NCBI GenBank assembly: GCA_029593505.1
Contig: JAKTNI010000008.1
Span: forward strand, 1-49,444
Direction: 5' to 3'
Source: Streptococcus suis
GTDB lineage: Bacteria > Bacillota > Bacilli > Lactobacillales > Streptococcaceae
Length of the DNA: 49,444 bases
Shown: positions 24,800 through 34,665 of the stretch, piece after piece
Layout: each line of letters starts with the position of its first letter
Position numbering within the stretch: the stretch's first letter is position 1
Notes under the pieces: model-generated
Told to the model about the DNA's origin: nothing
The model's database searches: none
Seen by the model: only the letters and a program-made list of their open reading frames with translations
Position numbers and translations under genes: made by a program

Positions 24800-26197
24800 T
24801 TAGTATGGATTTTTAAAAATAACCTCTAGTGTGCCATCTCCCTTAGCTACATCATCAAGTTCTTTCTTCGTTGTATATCGGATATTTTGAGGTGGATAGG
24901 TATCCCCTAAAGGAATAAGACGATCGTATTTTTGAGGCTCTCCATCAAATATCACTTTCCAATAACCAACATAATTATTTGAAGGAACTATTTTCTTAAC
25001 CTTAGCAATATACTGTATTCCACTTCTAGGTGCGACCTCATACCCTGCAATATACTGAATCTTATTTCTTTTAGCCTTTCCTATCCGAATATCATACCAC
25101 TCATTATCCGAAAGAAAGACTTGCTTGAAACCATCCTCTTGTGCTGGAACAATAATTGTTAAATCATCCTTGTCTTCTATTTTATCCGATTTTTTCACCG
25201 ACACCGTGTCAGTAATTTCGAACATTTCTTCTTTTTCATCCGGAGTATATTGAGAAATAAAATGACTCTCAAAGTCTTCTATCGCATCTGAAAGTTGATT
25301 AAAAATTTTATCAACATCTTTTTTCAACAAATCATATTCTTTTTTACGAAAAACTGTATTATGAGCAATATCATTCCTTGGCTTTTCTAATTGTTTAAGT
25401 ACTGTACCTAAACTATTTATTAATTTATCGCTATTTTTTACACTAGATGCAATGTATCTATCCCAAACTGAACGCGGAGCTGACTTTTCAATTGCTTTTA
25501 CTGCATTTTTTATTAAGTTTGTTTTGTTTGCTAATGTTTCATCGCTATCATTAATATTCGATACCAATTCACCTAAATATTGAAGATGTTTCACAAATAT
25601 ATCTTGTCCGTTATCTTCTTCCGTATCACTTTCTTCATAAATTGAAAATAGCATTGTTGTTAAGTCACTAAAGTATTTACCGTCTAGTGATTTATAGTTA
25701 TTTTTTATTCTTTTTTTATTGTCTCTAATATCTAATTGTTTCGTTAGCTTATTTTCCCAGTCTTGTGTCCCCGACTTTAGAAACATCACTTCAGAAATCA
25801 ATGACCTTGTTTTATTTTCTATAATATGTATTAACTCATATGCCTGTTTACTATAAAATTGAGATATAGCATCCTCTAAAACAAATTTTTCTAAATCGCT
25901 ATACGTATCAATAAAATTAGAAATCTCATCATCTACTAATTCAAATATTTCAATATCTTTTTCATCTTTCAACTCTAAAACTAGAATAAAAAATTTTCTA
26001 GTTTCTTTGTGAACCTCTGTAATAACTTCTTTAAAATAACACTCAAAAGAAACATTTTTCAATTGTATTGAAGTACCTTTACACTTCAAATTTGTAGATT
26101 TATTTAATGAATTCAACAATTCTTGAACATTAGAATGCAAAATTTGATTAGATTTATTTGCTTTTGAAATGATTAAATATCTGGAAAACTTTTTCAT
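24800..26197 (-). CDS. HEPN-domain protein (Swt1-like) with C-terminal beta-rich module
   Basis: A 465-residue protein. Residues 118-150 read AYELIHIIENKTRSLISEVM and then a DWENK tryptophan. Residues 274-279 are RNDIAH, a perfect R-x4-H HEPN motif followed by N. Together these resemble the Swt1-family HEPN fold, whose members are metal-independent RNases often used in phage defence or toxin systems. Residues 357-465 (WYDIRIGKAKRNKIQYIAGY, KVIFDGEPQKYDRLIPLG) form a separate module. It resembles PUA/EVE-like modules on nucleases; this is from memory only. It overlaps the purK stop by ATGA, with its ribosome site inside purK. Extremely AT-rich (12 of 60 G+C in 25681-25740), so probably acquired. 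Confidence 0.65.
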   Translation of the reverse strand: MKKFSRYLIISKANKSNQILHSNVQELLNSLNKSTNLKCKGTSIQLKNVSFECYFKEVITEVHKETRKFFILVLELKDEKDIEIFELVDDEISNFIDTYSDLEKFVLEDAISQFYSKQAYELIHIIENKTRSLISEVMFLKSGTQDWENKLTKQLDIRDNKKRIKNNYKSLDGKYFSDLTTMLFSIYEESDTEEDNGQDIFVKHLQYLGELVSNINDSDETLANKTNLIKNAVKAIEKSAPRSVWDRYIASSVKNSDKLINSLGTVLKQLEKPRNDIAHNTVFRKKEYDLLKKDVDKIFNQLSDAIEDFESHFISQYTPDEKEEMFEITDTVSVKKSDKIEDKDDLTIIVPAQEDGFKQVFLSDNEWYDIRIGKAKRNKIQYIAGYEVAPRSGIQYIAKVKKIVPSNNYVGYWKVIFDGEPQKYDRLIPLGDTYPPQNIRYTTKKELDDVAKGDGTLEVIFKNPY

Positions 26198-27264
26198 AAC
26201 AACTCCTCCTCAACATCTTCAGTCAACACCGTCACGTGTCCCATTTTGCGATTGTGCTTCGCTTCTAGTTTACCATAAAAATGAAGATATGCGTTAGGGT
26301 TTTCTTGTAGAAAGGTTTGGGCTGCTTCCACATCTTGTCCGAGGACGTTGATCATGACAGCTGGTGAAAGCAGGCGGATAGGGGATAGAGGCTGTTTGAG
26401 AATGCCTTGGATATGGGTATCAAACTGTGAAAAATTACAAGCTTCAATAGAATAATGTCCTGAATTATGAGGGCGAGGGGCGATTTCATTGACCAGAATA
26501 TCCTGACCTGCCACAAACATTTCAACACAGAGGGTGCCTGCCAAATGGAGCTTGTCTGCAATTTGCAGGGCCATGGTTTTGGCTTTTTCAGCTAGGTCGT
26601 CAGAAATACGGGCAGGCACGATAGTTTTGTAAAGAATATTATTGCGGTGGATATTTTCCTGTACAGGAAAGACGGTATAGTCGGAGCCATTGCCAGACAC
26701 AAGGACGGAGATTTCCAGGTCAAAATTCACAAACTCTTCCAAAACACACTCGGCAGAGTTGGCTAACTGACTAGCCTCTACCAAGTCCGCCTCTTCTCGA
26801 ATGACCTTCTGGCCATGTCCGTCATAGCCCCCAGTGGCTGTTTTTAAAACATAGTTTTTGCTGAGGTCCAGACCTTCTAAATCTAGGCTAGAGGTAACCA
26901 CTTTGTAGGGGGCGACTTGCACGCCAGCTTTTTTTGCCAAAAAATCCTTCTCAAAAATGCGATTTTGGGAAATGCGGAGCAGGTCTGTCCCCTGAGGGAG
27001 CTGACCGTCCTTGATGACTGCGTCCAGTCCGTCGGCATCGACATTTTCAAACTCGTAGGTCAGGACATCGCACCGCTCCGCCAACTGTTTGAGGGCCGCC
27101 ACATCGTGATAGGGAGCGACAATGACCTCGCTGACCTTGGAGGCTGGGCAGTCCGCCGCGGGATCCAACGTGATCACCTTGTTGCCCATGTAAATAGCGG
27201 AAATAGCCATCATCTGCCCCAGCTGACCGCCGCCGATAATTCCGATTGTCTTAGATGAGGTCAT
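26194..27264 (-). CDS. purK: N5-carboxyaminoimidazole ribonucleotide synthase
   Basis: A 356-residue ATP-grasp enzyme. It starts [20 protein letters not shown] and contains [16 protein letters not shown] and [20 protein letters not shown], the family hallmarks. It carboxylates AIR with ATP and bicarbonate, feeding PurE. Its start overlaps the end of purE. Its last codons (GAG GAG GAG TTG TTA TGA) provide the ribosome site and start overlap for the HEPN gene. Like purE and purB it is richer in G+C than the accessory genes beside it. Confidence 0.96.
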   Translation of the reverse strand: MTSSKTIGIIGGGQLGQMMAISAIYMGNKVITLDPAADCPASKVSEVIVAPYHDVAALKQLAERCDVLTYEFENVDADGLDAVIKDGQLPQGTDLLRISQNRIFEKDFLAKKAGVQVAPYKVVTSSLDLEGLDLSKNYVLKTATGGYDGHGQKVIREEADLVEASQLANSAECVLEEFVNFDLEISVLVSGNGSDYTVFPVQENIHRNNILYKTIVPARISDDLAEKAKTMALQIADKLHLAGTLCVEMFVAGQDILVNEIAPRPHNSGHYSIEACNFSQFDTHIQGILKQPLSPIRLLSPAVMINVLGQDVEAAQTFLQENPNAYLHFYGKLEAKHNRKMGHVTVLTEDVEEELL

Positions 27265-27739
27265 CTGTCATCGCCTCCGCAATTTTTTCCTGCTCCTTGG
27301 CAAAGTCTACCAGCTGAGCCGCAATGGTTTGGTCTTCAATGGAGAGAATGCGAAGAGCTGTCAGGGCTGCATTGGTCGCACCTGCTTCGCCAATCGCCAT
27401 AGTCGCAACAGGCACACCGCCTGGCATCTGCACGATAGAATAGAGCGAATCCACACCGCTGAGGGCACGAGACTGGACAGGGACACCGATGACAGGCAGG
27501 GTTGTTTTAGCTGCTACCATACCTGGCAAATGAGCCGCGCCACCCGCTCCTGCGATAATAACCTTGATACCACGCCCACGCGCCTCTTCAGCATGACGAA
27601 ACATAAGATCTGGTGTGCGATGGGCAGAGACCACTTTTTTTTCATAGGCTACGCCAAATTTATCTAGTATATCTGCTGCTTTTTTCATGGTTTTCCAGTC
27701 AGAACTAGAGCCCATGATGATTGAAACAATTGGATTCAT
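27251..27739 (-). CDS. purE: N5-carboxyaminoimidazole ribonucleotide mutase
   Basis: A 162-residue class I PurE. The active-site motif is [12 protein letters not shown] and SAHRTPD follows. [13 protein letters not shown] and [20 protein letters not shown] are conserved. It converts N5-CAIR to CAIR. It overlaps purK by 14 bases and follows the DUF523 gene by 7 bases. Confidence 0.97.
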   Translation of the reverse strand: MNPIVSIIMGSSSDWKTMKKAADILDKFGVAYEKKVVSAHRTPDLMFRHAEEARGRGIKVIIAGAGGAAHLPGMVAAKTTLPVIGVPVQSRALSGVDSLYSIVQMPGGVPVATMAIGEAGATNAALTALRILSIEDQTIAAQLVDFAKEQEKIAEAMTDDLI

Positions 27740-27746
27740 AATTACC

Positions 27747-28181
27747 TCATTTTATATCTTCTGCATCTATTACTCTATAACCGTTTTCTCGTAATGTCTG
27801 AGCAAATAGACCGCTACCACTAATTTTTCTTCCTACAAATTGACCATCATACACTTGATTGACGCCACATGTTGGACTACAAGATTGTAAGATAGCAAGA
27901 TCAATAGACTGATCTTTTATCAGCTCCATAGCTTCTCTCACTCCCAGTTGGTAACGCTCATGAACATCTTGACCAGTTACCTCTGTGACTCGCCCATTTA
28001 CGATTTCAGCAGGTGGTCTTGGAGTTGGCAATCCAGCCAATAACTCTGAGCAAATAGGCACAGCTTGCTTATTAGTCAGAAAGTTCTTAACAGCTTGATT
28101 ATCATTATTTCCACCGTTAAATTTACAATTTTCTCCCAGCAAACAAGCACTAACTAATACACATAATTTATTTCCTTCCAA
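27747..28181 (-). CDS. DUF523 family protein
   Basis: About 144 residues. The family motifs are clear: [37 protein letters not shown] and [20 protein letters not shown], with four conserved cysteines likely to bind metal. Function unknown. No ATG is available; TTG 28181 has GGGAG eight bases upstream and TTG 28196 is an alternative. It lies inside the purD-purE unit and overlaps the end of purD. Its presence in a purine operon is unexplained, but DUF523 proteins are often found beside unrelated operons. Confidence 0.85.
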   Translation of the reverse strand: MEGNKLCVLVSACLLGENCKFNGGNNDNQAVKNFLTNKQAVPICSELLAGLPTPRPPAEIVNGRVTEVTGQDVHERYQLGVREAMELIKDQSIDLAILQSCSPTCGVNQVYDGQFVGRKISGSGLFAQTLRENGYRVIDAEDIK

Positions 28182-29436
28182 TTGCTTTACTCCCAATATC
28201 TGTCCGATAAAAGAGGCCAGTCGTATCTTGATTTTTCAGTTCAAGGTAAATGTTTTCTTGACCTTCTTTAACAGTATCTGCTGTAGTGACCAACATATAA
28301 ACACGTCCACCGTTTGATAATAGTTCATTGCTATTTTCCGAAAAACGAGCACCAGCATAATACGTTACAATATCATTCTGTGTCTTAGTTGGCAACACAA
28401 CACCTTTTTCATAATCAAGGGGATAGCCCTTGGACGCAACCACCACTCCTAAAGTAACCCCTTCTTTTAACCATCTCAACTCTGTCGGACGTTGATTAAG
28501 AATGTCATCAATATTCTGTGCAAAGTCGGAGGTCATACGAGGTAGGATAACCTGAGTTTCTGGATCACCAAAACGAGCATTGAACTCAATGACCTTAGGA
28601 CCATTCTCTGTCAAAATCAAACCAGCATAGAGAACTCCCAAATATGGACGACCTTCTGCAATCATACCTTTGAGAACAGGCTTAATGATAGCCTCCACTG
28701 CTGTATCTACAATACTTTGATCTAAATGAGGTACTGGAGAATAGGCTCCCATACCTCCTGTATTTGGTCCTTTATCCCCATCAAAAGCACGTTTGTGATC
28801 CTGAGCTGTCGGCAGGATATAGAACTGGTCGCCATTGACCAGAGCAAAGAGGGAAAACTCCTCGCCCGCCAAGAACTCCTCGATGACCACGCGGGCACCC
28901 GAGTCGCCGAACTTGTCGTCCAAGAGCATCTCCCGTGCCACTTCGACCGCCTGCTCGACGGTTTCCGCCACGACTACACCCTTGCCCAGTGCCAAGCCGT
29001 CCGCCTTGACCACGATGGGTGCGCCCTGCTCTTCGATGTAGGCTTTGGCTTCTTCGAAGTTGGAAAATGTGCCAAAGGCTGCTGTTGGAATGCCGTATTT
29101 GACCATGATTTGTTTGGCAAAGTCTTTTGACCACTCCAGCTCCGCGGCTAGACGACTCGGGCCAAAAGCTTTTAGTCCTGCCTGTTCAAAATCATCAACG
29201 ATACCTGCTGCCAGAGCATCGTCTGGACCAACAAAAGTCCAGGCAATGTCATTTGCCTTGGCAAAGTTGATTAGAGCATAATGTTCGGAAATACCGATAT
29301 TTACCAATTTGACCCCATCCAATGTCATTCCATCATTTCCAGGAGCAACAAAAACCTGGTTCACCTTTTTAGATTCTAATAATTTCTTTGCAATAGCATG
29401 CTCACGACCACCAGATCCAACAACCAAAAGTTTCAT
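28168..29436 (-). CDS. purD: Phosphoribosylamine-glycine ligase (GAR synthetase)
   Basis: A 422-residue ATP-grasp ligase: MKLLVVGSGGREHAIAKKLL, VVKADGLALGKGVVVA, GPNTGGMGAYSPVP and VIEFNARFGDPETQ. It joins glycine to phosphoribosylamine. The middle of the gene (about 28790-29160) has a sharply higher G+C content than the rest: 40 of 60 at 28861-28920 against 24 of 60 at 28561-28620. That suggests a recombination patch. A PurBox and extended -10 lie upstream (29471-29524), so it heads its own unit purD-DUF523-purE-purK-HEPN. Confidence 0.97.
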   Translation of the reverse strand: MKLLVVGSGGREHAIAKKLLESKKVNQVFVAPGNDGMTLDGVKLVNIGISEHYALINFAKANDIAWTFVGPDDALAAGIVDDFEQAGLKAFGPSRLAAELEWSKDFAKQIMVKYGIPTAAFGTFSNFEEAKAYIEEQGAPIVVKADGLALGKGVVVAETVEQAVEVAREMLLDDKFGDSGARVVIEEFLAGEEFSLFALVNGDQFYILPTAQDHKRAFDGDKGPNTGGMGAYSPVPHLDQSIVDTAVEAIIKPVLKGMIAEGRPYLGVLYAGLILTENGPKVIEFNARFGDPETQVILPRMTSDFAQNIDDILNQRPTELRWLKEGVTLGVVVASKGYPLDYEKGVVLPTKTQNDIVTYYAGARFSENSNELLSNGGRVYMLVTTADTVKEGQENIYLELKNQDTTGLFYRTDIGSKAIGRK

Positions 29437-29470
29437 TTTCCATACCTCAAAAAACGGATTTTATACAACA

Positions 29471-29524
29471 AGTATAGCAAAAATAGATGGTTTTTACACT
29501 TAGAACAGGTGAATGTTCGGGAAT
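29471..29524 (-). promoter_or_regulatory. purD promoter with PurBox
   Basis: The minus strand has ATTCCCGAACATT (29512-29524), matching the lactococcal/streptococcal PurBox AWWWCCGAACWWT at all but one position. Downstream is a TGC-extended TATACT -10 (29471-29476). PurR control is therefore likely. Confidence 0.7.
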
Positions 29525-29544
29525 ATGAAATTTCTATTAATTAT

Positions 29545-30795
29545 TTATAGAGAATTGACATAATGAATCAAATAAGATAACTCTTTATTATTGAAGCGTT
29601 CTCTATATTCTAAATAATTTTCGTATTGTCCATCTACTATTATTTTCTTATTTTTATGAGGAACTTTAAAATAAGCAAACAGTTCGCCTTGTTTAGTGAT
29701 TTTTATTTTTAATATTTGAATATTATTAACCATCAGACTGTAGTTGATAAATTGTATGGCACCATCATTTTTATCCAAACCACTTTTGATAAACACGTTG
29801 ATTGTATTATTCTGTTTAACTTTTGTAACTACATATTTTTTACATCCCCAATTTTTATACAAATAGAATGGACAGTATATAATGAAACAACCTACAGATA
29901 ATACTAGATAAATAGCGAACGGAAATGCTAAATTTGAACTCCTATCTTTAGTATTTAAGTAACCAAATAGATACACTCTATACTTCTCTCTCGTCTTTTC
30001 ATTTTCTAAATCAAAATATAGTTCAACTTCAGTGTCTTTTTGCAGCATGTGAGTAGTTTCACCAATAACTGTCTTCAATTTGGCAAGTAAAATTCCATCT
30101 CCCTCAACATTAATAAAATTGGTATCATATTCATCACCTGCCTTAATCAATGTTCCTTTTTCTAAAATAATTTTAGTTCCTTGAATCATATAATAAATGT
30201 TTTGTTCTAATGGAGTATAATTAGTATTTTTATTTAAATTCCATGTTTTATGATCTTGTTCAGTCGTTTTAAAATACGTTCCACTTGGAACTAAATAAAT
30301 TGTCTCACCTTGCTTTACATAAACTTCTTCAAGAGTATAATCATTAAACTCGTCGTTATTTTTTATTGAGAATAAAATATTAATAATCAATAAACTAAAA
30401 ATAAACATTGCACCTGCTACAGAAACAAACGACGATCGCTTTAAGAGTTTGGAATCTTTTCCATTTATATATTTATCAATTCTATTCTCCCCATTTAATT
30501 TTTTATTCTTGAAAACAATGGCCAAAGAGTGAAAACTGATAAAGAAAGAAACGACACTTAATATCCATATTGAATTATCCAAGAGAAAGTCACTAAGTGA
30601 TAAAAAATGTACATGAGAATTATAATATTTATACAGTCCTAACACTATCAATGTAAAACCACTATGTACAAGTGTATCAGTTACTATCTCCACAACCGAT
30701 TTTAATTTCTCTTTCGCCTCCCCATTACGAATCGAAAAGTAAAAAGATAGTATTGTTGTAACAATCATCAAAATATTATTTAACATTTCAAACAT
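29545..30795 (-). CDS. Membrane protein of unknown function inserted between purH and purD
   Basis: A 416-residue protein. Hydrophobic segments lie near residues 5-22, 43-58, 72-95 and 120-143. An extracytoplasmic-looking domain of about 150 residues follows (EEVYVKQGETIYLVPSGTYF, a beta-rich repeat-like region). A further membrane segment (FPFAIYLVLSVGCFIIYCPFYLY) and a cytoplasmic tail of about 110 residues complete it. I know no family. It is very AT-rich (13 of 60 G+C in 29701-29760), has its own -10 (30825-30830) and GAGGTG before the ATG. It is flanked by the purH terminator and the purD promoter, so it is an independent insertion. Confidence 0.7.
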   Translation of the reverse strand: MFEMLNNILMIVTTILSFYFSIRNGEAKEKLKSVVEIVTDTLVHSGFTLIVLGLYKYYNSHVHFLSLSDFLLDNSIWILSVVSFFISFHSLAIVFKNKKLNGENRIDKYINGKDSKLLKRSSFVSVAGAMFIFSLLIINILFSIKNNDEFNDYTLEEVYVKQGETIYLVPSGTYFKTTEQDHKTWNLNKNTNYTPLEQNIYYMIQGTKIILEKGTLIKAGDEYDTNFINVEGDGILLAKLKTVIGETTHMLQKDTEVELYFDLENEKTREKYRVYLFGYLNTKDRSSNLAFPFAIYLVLSVGCFIIYCPFYLYKNWGCKKYVVTKVKQNNTINVFIKSGLDKNDGAIQFINYSLMVNNIQILKIKITKQGELFAYFKVPHKNKKIIVDGQYENYLEYRERFNNKELSYLIHYVNSL

Positions 30796-30832
30796 ATTTC
30801 ACCTCAGGAATTAATTTCTTTTAAATTATATC

Positions 30833-30876
30833 AAAAAGATAGTAGAGCTAAAAAATTTTTCAGGCACCCTACTATC
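30833..30876 (-). terminator. Terminator after purH
   Basis: GATAGTAG and CTACTATC arms around a 23-nt loop, then TTTTTG on the minus strand. The T-run merges with the TATAAT -10 (30825-30830) of the inserted membrane protein gene. Confidence 0.75.
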
Positions 30877-30885
30877 TCCAAATTC

Positions 30886-32433
30886 TCAATGTCTAAAATG
30901 TCTTACTCCTGTAAACACCATAGTCAATCCATACTTATTAGCCATATCAATCGAATCTTGATCACGAACCGAACCTCCCGATTGGATAATAGCCTTAATA
31001 CCTGCCGCAGCAATTTCCTCCACATTATCAGCAAATGGGAAAAATGCATCCGAAGCTAAGACTGCACCATCCAAACGATCTTTAGCTTGCTCAATAGCAA
31101 TACGCACAGAAGCTACTCGATTGGTTTGACCTGGACCAACTCCCAAGGTCATCTTGTCATTAGTGATGATGATACCGTTTGACTTGACATACTTAGAGGC
31201 CTTCCAAGCAAATTCCATAGCCACCCACTCTTGATCGGTCGGTTGACGATCGGTTACCACTTCCCAGTCCGCTGGACTTTCCACCACCACGTCCTGATCC
31301 TGTACCAAGAGCCCACCGATAACACCTGTGAACTCCTTTTCTACCTCACTAGCACCCTGTCCGTCAAAAGCCAACTCTAAAATTCGAAGATTTTTCTTTT
31401 TATTGGTCAAAATAGCTAGCGCTTCTGCTGAGTAGCTCGGTGCGATAATAATTTCTAAGAAAATCGGGTGCATCTTTTCAGCCGTCGCAGCATCTACCTC
31501 TCTATTGAGTACAACGATGCCTCCGAAAATGGACACTGGGTCTGCCTCATAGGCATAATCCCAAGCATTTTCAATAGTATCTGCTTGTCCAATACCACAA
31601 GGATTCATATGCTTAAGAGCCACAACAGTTGGACGATCTTTAAAATCACGGATAATCCGAATAGCTGCATCTGCATCACGGATATTGTTAAAAGATAGCT
31701 CTTTACCATTAAGCTGTTTAGCGGACGCAATCGAATAGTCTGTTGGAAGGGCATTTTGGTAGAAATCCGCATTTTGCTGAGGATTTTCACCATACCGCAT
31801 CGACTGATTGAGATCGTAAGTAATCGTTAATTTTTCAGGCTTTTCTTCACCTACTTGTTTTGTGAAATAATCAGCAATTAAGGCATCATAAGAGGCAGTA
31901 TGACGGAAAACCTTAGCAGCCAACTTTTGACGCGTCGAATAACTAGTTTCTCCCTTTTCTGCCAATTCTGATAAGACCGTAGAATAATCAGCAGGATCTA
32001 CTACAACCGTCACACTAGCATGGTTTTTAGCTGCAGAACGAAGCATAGATGGTCCACCAATATCAATATTTTCTACTGCCAAATCATAAGTTACATCTGG
32101 TCTCAAAATGGTTTCCTTAAAGGGATACAAATTGACCACAACCAAATCCATTAACTCAATATTATGGGCAGTTGCAGCTTGTAAATGACTATCTACATCA
32201 CGACGAGCTAGCAAACCACCATGAATTTTCGGGTGCAACGTTTTGACACGACCATCCATCATTTCAGGGAAACCTGTCACATCATCAATAGAAATTGTCT
32301 TCACACCAGCTTGGTCCAAAGCTACCTTGGTTCCACCTGTTGAGATAATCTCCCAACCAAAATCTCTCAATTCCTTAGCAAATTCTACAATACCATTTTT
32401 ATCCGAAACACTAATCAAAGCATATTTTGTCAT
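30886..32433 (-). CDS. purH: AICAR transformylase / IMP cyclohydrolase
   Basis: A 515-residue bifunctional enzyme. The N-terminal MGS-like cyclohydrolase domain has [18 protein letters not shown] and [13 protein letters not shown]. The C-terminal transformylase domain has [27 protein letters not shown] and [19 protein letters not shown]. It performs the last two steps to IMP. Its ATG overlaps the GNAT stop by four bases (ATGA). Confidence 0.98.
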   Translation of the reverse strand: MTKYALISVSDKNGIVEFAKELRDFGWEIISTGGTKVALDQAGVKTISIDDVTGFPEMMDGRVKTLHPKIHGGLLARRDVDSHLQAATAHNIELMDLVVVNLYPFKETILRPDVTYDLAVENIDIGGPSMLRSAAKNHASVTVVVDPADYSTVLSELAEKGETSYSTRQKLAAKVFRHTASYDALIADYFTKQVGEEKPEKLTITYDLNQSMRYGENPQQNADFYQNALPTDYSIASAKQLNGKELSFNNIRDADAAIRIIRDFKDRPTVVALKHMNPCGIGQADTIENAWDYAYEADPVSIFGGIVVLNREVDAATAEKMHPIFLEIIIAPSYSAEALAILTNKKKNLRILELAFDGQGASEVEKEFTGVIGGLLVQDQDVVVESPADWEVVTDRQPTDQEWVAMEFAWKASKYVKSNGIIITNDKMTLGVGPGQTNRVASVRIAIEQAKDRLDGAVLASDAFFPFADNVEEIAAAGIKAIIQSGGSVRDQDSIDMANKYGLTMVFTGVRHFRH

Positions 32434-32882
32434 GATTTCTCCTTTACCATCCGTCTTGTGAATAATTCTCTCGCATCTTCACCAAACTGTTCAAATCCCA
32501 TGGAATGTAACAGGTGTTGCATGCGTTTATTTCCTTTGACGTAATCTGCTCGCACATAAGAAAATTCACCCATAGTAGTCGCTAGATGTATAATCGTATG
32601 AATAGCAGCCTTACCATAACCTTTTCCTTGAAACTGTTGATCAATGAGCAATCTCCAAATCATACAGCAAGATTCCTCTTCATCCATATCCAACAATACA
32701 AAACCAACTAATTGATTGTCTGCGTATAGTGCATAGGGAAAAACATCTCCATTTTTTCTATACAACCAAGCCTCTGCCAGAGATCGTTGGACAGAAGAAA
32801 CATTTACTTGATCCTCCTCTGAGACACTTAAGGATATGACCTCATTAAAATTTCCTTCATCAATTTCTCTTAATTCTATCAT
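32430..32882 (-). CDS. GNAT family N-acetyltransferase
   Basis: A 150-residue acetyltransferase. [20 protein letters not shown] and [20 protein letters not shown] contain the Q-x2-G-x-G/A acetyl-CoA motif (QGKGYG). Substrate unknown; the sequence resembles spermidine acetyltransferase-like GNATs. The start ATG 32882 overlaps the stop of the 52-residue membrane protein (TAATG) and has GAGG eight bases before it. The longer reading to 32903 is less likely. It is embedded in the pur operon between purN and purH. Confidence 0.85.
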   Translation of the reverse strand: MIELREIDEGNFNEVISLSVSEEDQVNVSSVQRSLAEAWLYRKNGDVFPYALYADNQLVGFVLLDMDEEESCCMIWRLLIDQQFQGKGYGKAAIHTIIHLATTMGEFSYVRADYVKGNKRMQHLLHSMGFEQFGEDARELFTRRMVKEKS

Positions 32883-33040
32883 TACTTCAACCTCGTCATG
32901 CAAAAACCAGATAAAATCAGTGAAAGTCCATAAGCTAAAATCAATCGCGCTGGATTTTCCAAACTTACAAAGATAAAACTATTTAATAGTAAAGCTACTA
33001 AAATAAAAACCAAACTAAACACTATGATTTTCCTAAACAT
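32882..33040 (-). CDS. Small membrane protein, 52 residues, in the pur operon
   Basis: ATG 33040 to TAA 32882. It begins [20 protein letters not shown], then a short polar loop and a second hydrophobic segment (LILAYGLSLILSGFCM), so it is probably a two-helix membrane hairpin. It overlaps the end of purN by eight bases and the start of the GNAT gene by one, so coupled translation is likely. I do not recognise a family. Tight overlaps on both sides argue that it is a real gene. Confidence 0.65.
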   Translation of the reverse strand: MFRKIIVFSLVFILVALLLNSFIFVSLENPARLILAYGLSLILSGFCMTRLK

Positions 33041-33593
33041 CTGATTTTCTTTCCACCCCTAAATCTACCAAAACAGCTGGATATAGTTGATACTCTGCTT
33101 TATGAATTCGTTCCTCAAAACTCTCAAAAGTATCATCTTGTAAGCGAGGAACTCTAACTTGCTGAATAATCTGACCTGTATCAATCCCGCTATCGACCCA
33201 ATGAACAGTTACACCACTTTCTACCACACCAGCATTCCACGCATCCTCGATACCATGTGCTCCCGGAAATTCAGGCAAGTAGGCGGGGTGGATATTGAGG
33301 ATCCGACCTTCATACTGAGCCAGCAGGGTTGGTCCCACAATCTTCATATAGCCTGCCAAGACCACCAAGTCAATCTGGTGCTGGTCTAATAGTTGGATAA
33401 TGGCTTCTTCGTAGGCCTGCTTATCCGCAAACTCTTTTAGTTCAAAAGCAAAGGTTGGTACACCTAGTTTTTCAGCTCGTTCCAAGACATAGGTATTTCT
33501 ACGGTCTGAAAAGACAAAAGCTACTTCAAACTGCTCTGCGATGACTTGGAAATTGGAGCCGTTGCCTGATGCAAACACTGCTATTCGTTTCAT
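33033..33593 (-). CDS. purN: Phosphoribosylglycinamide formyltransferase
   Basis: A 186-residue GAR transformylase. [14 protein letters not shown] binds phosphoribose. [17 protein letters not shown] carries the catalytic Asn and His, and [13 protein letters not shown] the Asp. It uses 10-formyltetrahydrofolate. It overlaps purM by four bases and the 52-residue gene by eight. Confidence 0.97.
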   Translation of the reverse strand: MKRIAVFASGNGSNFQVIAEQFEVAFVFSDRRNTYVLERAEKLGVPTFAFELKEFADKQAYEEAIIQLLDQHQIDLVVLAGYMKIVGPTLLAQYEGRILNIHPAYLPEFPGAHGIEDAWNAGVVESGVTVHWVDSGIDTGQIIQQVRVPRLQDDTFESFEERIHKAEYQLYPAVLVDLGVERKSDV

Positions 33594-34609
33594 TTGATGA
33601 CCACACTCTTATCTTCTTTGGCGATGATGCGACCAATGGTGTAAACTTCCTCGTCAACTAGTTGACAGACACTGTCAACTTTGTCTGGACTGACTGTCAG
33701 GACCATTCCGATACCCATATTGAAGATTTTAAACATTTCTTCATGCTTGATATGCCCGTATCTTTCAAGGACCGTAAAGATTGGTAAAACTGGGATTTTA
33801 TCTTCTTCAATTTCAGCAGCTAGATGAGATGCAAACATACGAGGAATATTTTCAACAAAACCTCCACCTGTAATATGAGCAATTCCATTTACTAAACCTG
33901 CTTTTACAAGAGGCAATACTTGCTGGACATAGATACGAGTAGGTTCTAATAATACTTCTTTAAGTGATTTACCGTTCAGTTCTGGAAGCAATTCATCACC
34001 CGAATAGTCAGCAAATACTCGGCGAACTAAAGAATAGCCATTGGAGTGAATACCGCTAGATGCCAAGCCTAACAGAATATCTCCTTCCTTAACCTTACTT
34101 CCATCAATGAGTTGAGATTTCTCTGCAACTCCAACGGCAAAACCAGCCAAATCATATTCGTCTGGACCATACATGCCTGGCATTTCAGCCGTCTCTCCAC
34201 CTATAAGACCACAACCAGCTTGTACACAACCTTCTGCTACACCCGCTACTACTTGCTCTAACTTAGCAGGCTTATTTTTCCCCGTTGCGATATAGTCTAA
34301 AAAATAAAGAGGCTCTGCACCAGCAGCAACAATATCATTTACACACATCGCCACACAATCCTGTCCAATAGTATCATGCTGATTATATTGAATAGCCAAC
34401 ATCAGTTTGGTTCCAACACCATCTGTACCAGAAACCAAAACAGGCTCCTTGACATCCAACTGTGTCAAATCAAACATACCACCAAAACCACCCAATGACC
34501 CCATAACTCCCAGACGTTCCGTACGAGCAACATGTTTCTTAATTCTTTCTACTACTTCGTAACCTGCTTCAACATCAACACCTGACTGAGCATACGCATT
34601 TTTCGACAT
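33590..34609 (-). CDS. purM: Phosphoribosylformylglycinamidine cyclo-ligase (AIR synthetase)
   Basis: A 339-residue PurM/SelD-fold enzyme: [41 protein letters not shown] and [13 protein letters not shown]. It closes the imidazole ring to make AIR. AAAGGAAATCTG precedes the ATG. About 55 nt separate it from purF. Confidence 0.97.
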   Translation of the reverse strand: MSKNAYAQSGVDVEAGYEVVERIKKHVARTERLGVMGSLGGFGGMFDLTQLDVKEPVLVSGTDGVGTKLMLAIQYNQHDTIGQDCVAMCVNDIVAAGAEPLYFLDYIATGKNKPAKLEQVVAGVAEGCVQAGCGLIGGETAEMPGMYGPDEYDLAGFAVGVAEKSQLIDGSKVKEGDILLGLASSGIHSNGYSLVRRVFADYSGDELLPELNGKSLKEVLLEPTRIYVQQVLPLVKAGLVNGIAHITGGGFVENIPRMFASHLAAEIEEDKIPVLPIFTVLERYGHIKHEEMFKIFNMGIGMVLTVSPDKVDSVCQLVDEEVYTIGRIIAKEDKSVVIK

Positions 34610-34665
34610 CAGATTTCCTTTCAGTATTTAAACGTTACAACTTGTTGACAAGATTGACAGACCTG

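Noticed and set aside
28781..29281. Several overlapping long frames on both strands inside purD
   Set aside because: They arise because the G+C-rich patch has few stop codons in other frames; the purD frame alone encodes recognisable motifs.
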